Origin: a virus
DNA: 46,892 nucleotides
Direction: 5' to 3' (one strand)
Virus record (IMG/VR): IMGVR_UViG_3300036781_000158
Coordinates: 1-46,892 of that record
The position numbers were made by a program, and so were the translations under genes. Shown here one piece after another: positions 6,605-14,536 of the stretch. Under the pieces are notes generated by a model that was given only the letters and a program-made list of their open reading frames with translations, was not told where the DNA came from and ran no database searches. How positions within the stretch are numbered: position 1 is the first letter of the stretch; each line of letters begins with the position of its first letter.

Positions 6605-7179
6605 GTGGTTTCCTTGAATGTGATGGACTTGTCCATGTTCATCATGCTGATAAGGAGTGCGGCGCATCCGAGTTGATGGTCGACGGCTTTCGAATCGTAA
6701 TGTCCATCGGCAATATATTTGCCTTTGACGTACTGATTTGTAGCAGCCCAGAGGTACGGCGATGGAACGCCGCGGTTGGCATAGCCTAGGCCGTTGTATT
6801 CCTCGAGGAGAACAAGTGCGCCGCCGATTGTCCAATCTGTCCAGAGCGCGGCATACGGCGGGCAATTCGTCAACGCATCGATTGCGGCGTCCTCCCAACT
6901 CTTAAACGGCCCGCGCCCGCGTGGAATATGGATTGAGGCTTTGTTCCAAGGATCGCCTTGAGCTAGATTAGCAAGCCAGCTTTGCGATGCTTCGCGCTCG
7001 TGAATTACAGCGATAATATACCAAGGGACGCCGGTCGCTGTCTCAACAGTCTGATAGCGCTCTTTTGCGGCAACCAGTCGCTTTGCGACTTGATCGATCG
7101 TCGATTGTAGCGCGGGCACAATATGAACATTAGACCAGCGCTTGGCTTCAGCGACTTTGAGTGCGGCGATGTCGGTCAT
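6601..7179 (-). CDS. Endolysin, lysozyme-family protein (COG5526 type)
   Basis: 192 aa. After a helical start the sequence has IIAVIHEREASQSW (candidate catalytic Glu61 within HEREAS), LAQGDPWNKASIHIPRGRGP, LEEYNGLGYANRGVPSPYLW and YVKGKYIADGHY. This series of motifs is what I know from the phage and bacterial lysozyme family that hydrolyses peptidoglycan glycan strands. No signal peptide is present, so export through a holin is expected; the holin candidate follows with a four-base overlap. Confidence 0.8.
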   Translation of the reverse strand: MTDIAALKVAEAKRWSNVHIVPALQSTIDQVAKRLVAAKERYQTVETATGVPWYIIAVIHEREASQSWLANLAQGDPWNKASIHIPRGRGPFKSWEDAAIDALTNCPPYAALWTDWTIGGALVLLEEYNGLGYANRGVPSPYLWAATNQYVKGKYIADGHYDSKAVDHQLGCAALLISMMNMDKSITFKETT

Positions 7180-7376
7180 ACTGGTTCACCAATGATTTCG
7201 CAGCGGGATTCTATTTTAACTGGTCCATGCTCATGTTCCATGAATTTTCGAAAACTTTCAACAGCTTCAGGACGAGCCGCCTCACATGATTCCTTAGTGG
7301 GGAATTTATCCTTGAACGATCCATCGCCATGCTGACCAGAGGCAAGAACGAATATGACAACGATTGTGAACATCAT
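7176..7376 (-). CDS. Small secreted protein
   Basis: 66 aa with an N-terminal hydrophobic signal (MMFTIVVIFVLASG) and a polar mature domain with two cysteines (KESCEAARPEAVESF and ESRCEIIGEPV). It overlaps both neighbours by four bases, so it belongs to the operon between the collar fibre and the endolysin. Small Cys-paired exported proteins of this kind are frequent in alphaproteobacterial phages. Function unknown. Confidence 0.65.
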   Translation of the reverse strand: MMFTIVVIFVLASGQHGDGSFKDKFPTKESCEAARPEAVESFRKFMEHEHGPVKIESRCEIIGEPV

Positions 7377-8302
7377 GTTTTTATGACGAAAATGCCGCTC
7401 ATAAGCGCAGGGGGCATGAGATTATGAGGATCGTTATTTCCAAACGCATTCCCGGTAAATGATCCGGCCAATGAAAAGTCAACATCGACAAATCCAGCAA
7501 TTGTTGCAACACTTACGTTGAAACTAGTCTGACTAACACTTGCTTGCGCAGTGGCTCGTTCCGGCTTACCACTAGGCCATGACGGCGTACCCAAAGTAAC
7601 AGCTCCAGACGGCGTTATCACAGGCAATTCATTGGACAAAAGAGTATGTTCGGATTCACCTCCGGACGCGCCTAGTGTGTTTCCATCAACGCCGCCGGAC
7701 GAGTGAAGCGTAATACGTCCCGTGCCTTGATTGAGGCCGGCCGGCATACGGCCACGCAAATCGGGAAGCGTATTGCCTCCTAAGAATGTATTCAGCGCTG
7801 CATAAGTCGTCGCGTTGAATGTCGATCCGTCTAGATTGAGATATGGCAATACCGTACAGGCGGAGACCCACGCCGGCAATGCGGTTAAATACCAGAGTTC
7901 AACCAGCCCGGTGCGGCCTAGGTTTTTGAATTTCACGTCCGTTCCATCCGAATAAACATCGGACGGCTCGCCGGGAGGAAGGCCGATAACTTTACCCGAT
8001 CCGGTCGTAAGCGTCACGACAAATGCGCCAGATGTATTGTTTTCCACCGTCCAAAACTTGACGATTGCGGGCAACGTGACGGTTATATTAGTGCTTATGG
8101 TTCCTGAGAAACGGAGCACTGAGTTTTGAGCCTGAGTGATAGATAGCGTGACCGGCGATCCGCTCAAAGAAACAGAAGCGACACCTCCGAAGGCTGAATC
8201 CAGAATGTTGAAGTCGCCGTTTACGGGAGTGTCCCAAACCCCCACATCCCCGCCTCGAACGGGCAAAGATAGCTGTAAATTAATACTAGTTGGGTCAGAC
8301 AT
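7373..8302 (-). CDS. Tail fibre with phage collar domain
   Basis: 309 aa. ATG at 8302 is chosen because GGAG lies nine bases upstream; a frame extension from TTG 8317 has no ribosome binding site. N-terminal segment MSDPTSINLQLSLPVRGGDVG is typical of virion attachment regions; a beta-rich middle follows. LPDLRGRMPAGLNQG with an NLMPP near the C-terminus is the phage tail collar signature found at receptor-binding tips. It probably forms a trimeric fibre. Its 5' side faces the opposite-strand HNH gene. Confidence 0.8.
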   Translation of the reverse strand: MSDPTSINLQLSLPVRGGDVGVWDTPVNGDFNILDSAFGGVASVSLSGSPVTLSITQAQNSVLRFSGTISTNITVTLPAIVKFWTVENNTSGAFVVTLTTGSGKVIGLPPGEPSDVYSDGTDVKFKNLGRTGLVELWYLTALPAWVSACTVLPYLNLDGSTFNATTYAALNTFLGGNTLPDLRGRMPAGLNQGTGRITLHSSGGVDGNTLGASGGESEHTLLSNELPVITPSGAVTLGTPSWPSGKPERATAQASVSQTSFNVSVATIAGFVDVDFSLAGSFTGNAFGNNDPHNLMPPALMSGIFVIKT

Positions 8303-8338
8303 CGTGTATAGCTCCAAGCTTCCAAGGGGAGATTCTAC

Positions 8339-9019
8339 ATGCCCAAGGCATTGAATATTAACCTAGGTCAGAGGTTCGGACAACTAGTTGTTATAGAGCG
8401 TGCCAACAATGTTCCAAAGGCGCGCAATATTATGTGGTCTTGTAAGTGCGATTGCGGAAACATGACCACGGTTGCCGCTTCCAATCTCGGTAGAACATTA
8501 AGTTGTGGATGTTTGGCGATAGATACTGCACGAGCATTGTTGACTGGAAACACCAATAACAGAACCCACAATATGAGTCATACGGACGAGCATAACATTT
8601 GGTGCGCAATGCAAAATCGTTGCACTAATCCCAATGCTCCAAAATATAAAAACTATGGAGAGAGAGGCATAAAGATATGCGATAGATGGCAGGATTTTTC
8701 CAACTTCTACGCCGATATGAGAAACCGTCCATCAAAGAAGCACTCCATTGATCGCATTGACAATGACGGCAATTACGAACCTGGAAATTGCCGATGGGTC
8801 ACCAATATCGTTCAAAGTAGGAATAAGAGCACCAATAAAGTTGTAGAACTCAACGGGATAAAACTTTGCATTGTAGAGTGGTGCGAAGTCATGGGCATTC
8901 GACGCGGTAAAATTTACGAAATGACAAAAACAGGACGAACGAAAAACAAATCAAGATCGATAGAAGAAGTCCTGAATATTCTCTACAAGCGTTTTTTAGA
9001 TAACCAATCCGTTTCATGA
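8339..9019 (+). CDS. Free-standing HNH homing endonuclease with zinc motif
   Basis: 226 aa, on the plus strand inside the leftward operon. GGGGAG lies eight bases before the ATG. Residues 34-58 carry a zinc-binding pattern (SCKCDCG and SCGCLA). Residues 80-125 match the NIWCAMQNRCTNP and YGERGIKICDRW motifs, and residues 135-153 (HSIDRIDNDGNYEPGNCRW) form the HNH-type catalytic core. A C-terminal helical DNA-binding segment (residues about 170-200) ends the protein. It would nick or cut a DNA site in genomes lacking the gene. It lies between two intact genes and its codon use looks more AT-rich than the neighbours, which fits recent transfer. Confidence 0.9.
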   Translation: MPKALNINLGQRFGQLVVIERANNVPKARNIMWSCKCDCGNMTTVAASNLGRTLSCGCLAIDTARALLTGNTNNRTHNMSHTDEHNIWCAMQNRCTNPNAPKYKNYGERGIKICDRWQDFSNFYADMRNRPSKKHSIDRIDNDGNYEPGNCRWVTNIVQSRNKSTNKVVELNGIKLCIVEWCEVMGIRRGKIYEMTKTGRTKNKSRSIEEVLNILYKRFLDNQSVS

Positions 9020-9045
9020 TTCTTTCCTACTTCATTATCGTTCTG

Positions 9046-10587
9046 TTATTGGGCTGGTGGCCCTGGAATGTTTTGCTGGTTCTGATCGGCTTGGCTTGTG
9101 CCGGGAGATTGCAGTGCTCGAAAGATACTTCCGGGCGGCATATTGATTCCGGCGTTATTAAGCCAATTACTAAGATTTCCGACTGAATTAGCAAACACGG
9201 AAAATCGCGCCGGGTTGCCAGGATTGGCTTGTAATGCGCGAAGATTGTCAGAAGCAGCCTGCATTGATTTTGCCAGAGGAGCACGCGAACGAACCATTTC
9301 TCCCAATGCTTCGGCTTGTCGTGCCGTGAGAGCATTCCCGAGTTTCTTGACCATCCATCCTGCAGCAGGAACAACCGCACCCATTGGTCCGGCGGCTATA
9401 ACACCAGTCCCACCGGCAATAAACGAATGCATACCTCCGCCGCCGCCTAGCATATTGCCAACCGCACGCAAGACATTCCCCGGCGCAGTACCTTTGGCAA
9501 TCTGATTCATCTGGTCAATTTCGTCGGTAGAAAAACCACGCTGCAACTTAGGATTTCTTAGTATGGTCTTAACCTGCTGCCGGATTGCGTTGTCTAGATT
9601 TTGTCCAGAATTGGCCGTAGATGCATTAAGCTCCGCAAGATCAATCTTGCCTTGTACCATCTCGGAACGTTTAGCCGCGGCATAATTTTTATTAGCCTCT
9701 TTGATAATGCCAGATATTTCAGTTGCTTGTTCCGGCGTACCTCGAATGATCGACCCGAGCGGAATATTTTCGAAGAAATTTCCCAATGCTTCATTAGCAC
9801 GAGAAGCAGCCAATCTCTCGGTTTGATCAGGTGATTTTGCGACGTTTCCCAACTTGCGCTGAACTGTTCTATAATTGTTGACAGTGAAAACTCCATCGTC
9901 AGGAATATCAGTTAGTTTACCTAGAACGCCAAAGGTTTTTGGCGCTAAAATTTCGTCTATTCCATCCTCATTGAGTTTGCTCATAAGCCCAGTCGTTGTA
10001 TTTCGAATTGACTGTGGAGACAATTCAAGACCTTGAGACTTTGCTGTGTCATATCCGGCTCCAGCGGCTTGCTTTAACTGCTTTACGCTTGGGGCGGCAA
10101 TCGGAGGTGCAGGAGATGTTGGAACGGGACCATTGGCACGAAAGCCTTTTGGAGCAAGCCCCATCATGGCCGTATCGACATCGCTTTTAGCTTGCTCGTA
10201 GGGAATGCCGGTAAGCGCAGAGTATGGATGACCGATCAGCGAGCGAGCGGCACCTGTAACGGGACTTCCGATCAATCCGGCAACCGCGCCAAGTCCTTCT
10301 CCGGTATCAATGGCCTGATTTTGCACCTCGCCCATGGTTCCCATGAACGACGGCGCAGCCGCGGCGCGAGCATAGGCCGCGTGCTTTGCTTCAGAGAACG
10401 GATTCAGCGCTTCTCCGATCTTCGTAAGTGCCGATTGCCCTGCGCTGTAAATCTCATGCGGTACATCGGTAAATGCGGATTTTAGTTGGCTTTGAGATTC
10501 ATCGGTAACAGGAATAGCGCCCCATTGTGCCGGACCTTCATCTACTGGGATTGCGCCCCATGACGCTGGATTATTATCATCGGCCAT
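9046..10587 (-). CDS. Probable internal virion / ejection protein
   Basis: 513 aa. The N-terminus repeats a WGAIPV motif twice (PASWGAIPVDE and PAQWGAIPV). Long helical stretches follow (residues about 160-370), then a glycine-rich hydrophobic segment (FIAGGTGVIAAGPMGAVVPA) that could cross a membrane, and a Gln/Pro-rich end. Large helical virion proteins with one hydrophobic patch encoded beside the tail genes are typical of short-tailed phages that eject internal proteins with DNA. No direct family match, so this is inference from composition and position. Confidence 0.5.
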   Translation of the reverse strand: MADDNNPASWGAIPVDEGPAQWGAIPVTDESQSQLKSAFTDVPHEIYSAGQSALTKIGEALNPFSEAKHAAYARAAAAPSFMGTMGEVQNQAIDTGEGLGAVAGLIGSPVTGAARSLIGHPYSALTGIPYEQAKSDVDTAMMGLAPKGFRANGPVPTSPAPPIAAPSVKQLKQAAGAGYDTAKSQGLELSPQSIRNTTTGLMSKLNEDGIDEILAPKTFGVLGKLTDIPDDGVFTVNNYRTVQRKLGNVAKSPDQTERLAASRANEALGNFFENIPLGSIIRGTPEQATEISGIIKEANKNYAAAKRSEMVQGKIDLAELNASTANSGQNLDNAIRQQVKTILRNPKLQRGFSTDEIDQMNQIAKGTAPGNVLRAVGNMLGGGGGMHSFIAGGTGVIAAGPMGAVVPAAGWMVKKLGNALTARQAEALGEMVRSRAPLAKSMQAASDNLRALQANPGNPARFSVFANSVGNLSNWLNNAGINMPPGSIFRALQSPGTSQADQNQQNIPGPPAQ

Positions 10588-10590
10588 AAT

Positions 10591-13569
10591 TTAGGGCTTT
10601 CGATATGGTTTGCCATCACTGGAAGTGAACGTACTGCCAGACGGCAATGCATCATATTCCGATTTACTATGGACTATAGTAGCGCCGCCGCCACTTGGAG
10701 CATATGAATCTCCAGACTGCTTTAGCCGGTCCATGATTTCACGAGTTTTAGGAGCGATAAATTGTTGTGGATCGTGGCTGGTTCTCATACCTTCGTTGTA
10801 TTGATTGCTGAGAGCATTAAGGCGACCCTCCACGAGCTTTTCAACTTCCTTGCCTTTCGACAAAGAAACGGACGAGGGAGTATTAAGTCCGAATATCTTT
10901 CCCCACGCTTCGCGATCAGCCAAAGCGCTTCCGCTACCGGCGAACACTTTTGCACCTTCGTCGGCAACAGCCTTTGAGGCCACTTCAAGTTGCCCTAACT
11001 TGTCCTGCGCCTGCTTTGACGTGAGACCTTGCGAAGTTAGAAAATTGTACACTTCATTTAGACTTTTATACTGTCCTAGGTGTAATTCCTGTGACAATCT
11101 CAGATATTCATCCATGTGCTGCGCCCATGTATTCATTGCAGCAATGTTCTGTCCGCCACCTCCCTGCGTCCCAACTGCGAAGAAATTTGCAGTCTTTTGA
11201 CGCCTTCCATAGGCACTTTCATCAATGTTTGAATCGTATTCGTGAAGTTTATCCATAAGGTACATATTATGAGGATTGTTACGTCCTTGTGGAAGAAACT
11301 TTTCTCGTCCATCCGACATTGCCTTAACTCGATTAGCATCAGCAGTCGTCATGCCTTCGAGAACTTCAGGATGAACCCAACTCGGAGGAGGATTTGATAC
11401 AAATATGGCATTGGCCGGCAAGCCGGTATCTTCCGCAGGCGCGGCTGCCGCCGTCTTATCCGCAGATGGCGGCGCAGATGTATCAGTAGCGTTCGGTCCT
11501 GGGATGACGTAGTTTGGCTGTTGTGGCTTAGGTGGCTGATCGCCTACCGTCCCATCTGAATTGATGACAGTCGTTTCCCCGGTCAATGGATTAATCTTGA
11601 TTAGCTTCTGTCCATACATACCCTGTACGACATGGAACGCCGGCCGATTTGCCTGTTGTTCCCTTACGTTCTCTTGCTGCTCTTTCAACCCATAATTTTT
11701 TGTAAATTGATCTGCCTGTTGGGCAAGCCGCTTGGCCTCGATGTTGACTTGACGATCTTTCTGAGCCTGCGTCCGAGACGTATCCAGGCTCTTGACGCCC
11801 TGAAGCGCTCCTTGTCCGATATTGGTCAAAGCGAACGGCGACGTGCCTCCCATAATCCCGAGGCCGGCCGCGATCAGGGCACGGCGGGTATCGGTCAGCG
11901 GCGCGCCGAATAGCGTCTGTTCTTGCGGTGAACTAGTACCGTCAGGGGAAGGGGGAGCAAATCCAGACCCACTCCCACCGACATAGGCCATGGGGAAGGG
12001 AGACGCAGACTGCCCGCCGGTAATTTCAGGCGGGAGCGGATAGTCACTCTGAGGTGCAGGGGGAGGCTCGCTAGGGGCCTGCGGCGGGAAGCCTGCATCA
12101 GACTGCAAGGCAGGATTAGTCCAATCCACGGGCTTGCCTAGACCAGCGGCGTCGGCATCTATGACCGGGAGGGGGCTGGACACGCTCGCCGGCCGATTGA
12201 ACATATCAGAAGCGTCTTGGACCTCCTGCCAGCGGTTATCGAAACTTGGCGCGGTAAGTTGGGAAAAGTCGTCCGCGACAGTACCGCCGGGAGCGTAGCC
12301 CTTGAGGCCGCTTCGGATCGAGCGAACAGCGGAAACGAAACCGCCGTCCTCGAACGACTTGCCTTTTAGGCCGCTCAATTGCCTGATCAGGTCCGAATAT
12401 GGGCTGGCCTGTTGCTGCGCCGGGGGAAGGAACGATGCGGTAGGCTTATGTTGCTGTACATTCCCGATCTGCACTCGGGGAATAAATCCCTGAGTGTCCA
12501 TGAAGTTAGTCGCACCGCCGTCCGCATAGCCAATCCGGCCGCCGTCCTTCGAATAGGAGGGATAATAGCCATATCCGGGCTGGTAGGCTGGATATGACCC
12601 CGCCGCATAGGGGTTCTGCGGGAAGTAATTGCCCGCTACAGGTGTCGAGCTGTAACCAGTGCTTCCAGTGGAACCTCCGAACAGCGATCCTAGGCCAGCC
12701 GCAGCGCCGGGATAACCGGACAAGAGGCCCGCGCCGGCAATCCCAAGCCCTGCAATCTGACTAAGCAAATTAGGGCCGGGGCTCGTCGTGGTCGCCGTGC
12801 CCTGCGTCGTGCCGCCCAATGCGCCGGCTGCGGGGATGTCGATCCCAGCGAGGAACTGCGCTTGCTGGTAGGGATATGCTAGTTGCTGCTGGTATTGCTG
12901 GTAGGCTGCATTCAGCCCAGCTTGGCTGGTTTGCTGCTCTAGGCCGCCCGCCCCGATTTGAGCTTGCGCGCCCTGTAGCGCTGCGTTTTGCGCTTCCCCG
13001 CCCAAGTTGCCATAGGTGTATGCAGCCTGACTTTGGGCCGCCCGATCGGCCTGCGCTGCCGATAGGGCTTGATTGTAATTCTGGCTTTGCAGCCCGGCCA
13101 AAGTCGCGCCGGAAGCAAGCCCCTGTTGCCGCGCCAACTCGGATTGCGCTACGCCGACGCGGTCGCCGCCGAGCGCGCCCTGTAGGGCCGCATTGCCGAG
13201 AACTTGCTGCTGTTGCTGCCCGTTGGTTTCATTGATGTTCGCCATCGTCGAGTTGATGACGTTTTGCTGAAACGGATTGAGATAAGAGGAAATTTGATTA
13301 GCTGTAATCGGGGCCGCGCCAGAAGTCGCATAGTTCGCCGCTTGATTGATGTATGGCTGTGCCGTTCCAACGGCCGCGTTCGTGTTGGCAATCCCGCTTT
13401 GCTGAGTTGACGAAAGAGGGGAGACCAACTGCCCGGTATAGGCTTGATACGGAGTTGACGCAGCGTTTGACGCCAAGCCGAGAATGCTTTGCAGAGATTG
13501 TTGCGCAGCGGAACTCGGCGCGTAGCTGCTGCTGCTTTGCTGCGTCGTGGTATTGGTCTTGCCGCCCAT
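10591..13569 (-). CDS. Large structural or ejection protein with DGG motifs
   Basis: 992 aa. The first 280 residues are Gln/Ala/Ser-rich and helical; residues about 280-350 are Gly/Tyr/Pro-rich. The motifs KDGGRIGYADGG, FEDGGFVSAVRSI and YAPGGTV recur, which I associate with structural proteins of alphaproteobacterial short-tailed phages. The C-terminal 400 residues are helical with a TPSSVSLSKGKEVEKLVEGR segment. Probably a virion internal protein or DNA-ejection factor that also interacts with the 513-aa product encoded just downstream. No enzyme motif seen. Confidence 0.55.
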   Translation of the reverse strand: MGGKTNTTTQQSSSSYAPSSAAQQSLQSILGLASNAASTPYQAYTGQLVSPLSSTQQSGIANTNAAVGTAQPYINQAANYATSGAAPITANQISSYLNPFQQNVINSTMANINETNGQQQQQVLGNAALQGALGGDRVGVAQSELARQQGLASGATLAGLQSQNYNQALSAAQADRAAQSQAAYTYGNLGGEAQNAALQGAQAQIGAGGLEQQTSQAGLNAAYQQYQQQLAYPYQQAQFLAGIDIPAAGALGGTTQGTATTTSPGPNLLSQIAGLGIAGAGLLSGYPGAAAGLGSLFGGSTGSTGYSSTPVAGNYFPQNPYAAGSYPAYQPGYGYYPSYSKDGGRIGYADGGATNFMDTQGFIPRVQIGNVQQHKPTASFLPPAQQQASPYSDLIRQLSGLKGKSFEDGGFVSAVRSIRSGLKGYAPGGTVADDFSQLTAPSFDNRWQEVQDASDMFNRPASVSSPLPVIDADAAGLGKPVDWTNPALQSDAGFPPQAPSEPPPAPQSDYPLPPEITGGQSASPFPMAYVGGSGSGFAPPSPDGTSSPQEQTLFGAPLTDTRRALIAAGLGIMGGTSPFALTNIGQGALQGVKSLDTSRTQAQKDRQVNIEAKRLAQQADQFTKNYGLKEQQENVREQQANRPAFHVVQGMYGQKLIKINPLTGETTVINSDGTVGDQPPKPQQPNYVIPGPNATDTSAPPSADKTAAAAPAEDTGLPANAIFVSNPPPSWVHPEVLEGMTTADANRVKAMSDGREKFLPQGRNNPHNMYLMDKLHEYDSNIDESAYGRRQKTANFFAVGTQGGGGQNIAAMNTWAQHMDEYLRLSQELHLGQYKSLNEVYNFLTSQGLTSKQAQDKLGQLEVASKAVADEGAKVFAGSGSALADREAWGKIFGLNTPSSVSLSKGKEVEKLVEGRLNALSNQYNEGMRTSHDPQQFIAPKTREIMDRLKQSGDSYAPSGGGATIVHSKSEYDALPSGSTFTSSDGKPYRKP

Positions 13570-13570
13570 A

Positions 13571-14089
13571 TCAGTGTGACCTTTCGCGCCGGTCTTCGAG
13601 GATCACGTCCTCGGGAGGCGGATAAACAAAAAAGCTCCCGCACTCGGAAAGCTGTTGCCGATATAGACGTACTTTGGCCGCTGTTCTTTTCGTGCTGATT
13701 ACGCCGATGATTAGTTTAGTCTTGAGCCGATCGGCAAGCGCCTTGGCATAGGAGATAAGCGCTTTCGAATGACCGGACGATCGGTGCTCTGGATGCACGA
13801 AGTTGAAAAACTCATCAAGCGTCCAATCGTCCGAGTACCATTGCGAACCTATACCCATCATGATCGCGCCTTCCAGCGCGACTGGCGCTCCAATCACGCC
13901 AATAAACCCGCGCCAGCCGAGATCATCCGGGCTGATCTTCTCGGGATGCAGACACCTATCAAGGTGATACCTGACTTTTCGCTCGGACATTTTGCCAATG
14001 CCATTTTCGGCATGTAGCATGTTCATCAATATCCAAAGCTGACTTTCATCGGCCGGCGATGCGGGACGAACGATTGAGGAGGAGGTCAT
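13571..14089 (-). CDS. GNAT-family acetyltransferase
   Basis: 172 aa. The start SSIVRPASPADESQLW is typical of GNAT proteins, and FFNFVHPEHRSSGHSKALI (residues about 95-112) is the acetyl-CoA-binding loop with its following helix. The cofactor would be acetyl-CoA; the acceptor is unknown and could be a host protein, a phage protein or a small molecule. GNATs at this place beside structural genes occur in several phages, and some act on host proteins. It starts after a 41-base gap and ends two bases before the 992-aa gene. Confidence 0.8.
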   Translation of the reverse strand: MTSSSIVRPASPADESQLWILMNMLHAENGIGKMSERKVRYHLDRCLHPEKISPDDLGWRGFIGVIGAPVALEGAIMMGIGSQWYSDDWTLDEFFNFVHPEHRSSGHSKALISYAKALADRLKTKLIIGVISTKRTAAKVRLYRQQLSECGSFFVYPPPEDVILEDRRERSH

Positions 14090-14130
14090 TACGTTTCTCT
14101 AAAAACCCGACAATAAGCTGCGATGACATT

Positions 14131-14526
14131 CTATCCGGTATCCCTTGTACATTTGCGACACGTCTTCAGATCAATATCTTCTCCTTCGTCAAATTGAGTG
14201 ACGATTGCGGTATCGCGTACATCAATTTCCAATGGAACGCGCCAATAGATCGGTCCTTTTCGGTATCTAAAGTAATCATTCAATTGGTCAATCATCTTCC
14301 TGGCGCATAAGTGTTTGATAATTTTATTATCTGCCGGGCGGCATGTTTTATGTGAATGGATTTCAACATAATCATGCTCTCCCTGCTTTCCTTCTCGCTG
14401 GTCAGGAAGTTTATTAATCCAGCGCCGAAGTTCCATGAAGGAAGGATGCCACAAGTGAGGAATCGTAAATTCATTCACCGTCTCGATTGATTCAACCGTC
14501 TTTACGTCGTCATGCGGAAAAAGCAT
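14131..14526 (-). CDS. Hypothetical protein, Cys/His-containing
   Basis: 131 aa from ATG 14526, which has GAGGG seven bases upstream; a TTG at 14532 is the alternative. The sequence has HLWHPSFMELRRWINKL, a HDYVEIHSHKTCR segment and a C-terminal DLKTCRKCTRD. The CRKC plus upstream His/Cys residues could bind zinc. No family recognised. It lies between the ART-like gene and the GNAT gene. Confidence 0.6.
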   Translation of the reverse strand: MLFPHDDVKTVESIETVNEFTIPHLWHPSFMELRRWINKLPDQREGKQGEHDYVEIHSHKTCRPADNKIIKHLCARKMIDQLNDYFRYRKGPIYWRVPLEIDVRDTAIVTQFDEGEDIDLKTCRKCTRDTG

Positions 14527-14536
14527 TTTCAAACCC

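Noticed and set aside
6278-6898. Long frame reading 206 aa on the minus strand
   Set aside because: Its first part overlaps the lysozyme-family gene in another frame. The ATG at 6604 with its ATGA overlap explains the real gene.
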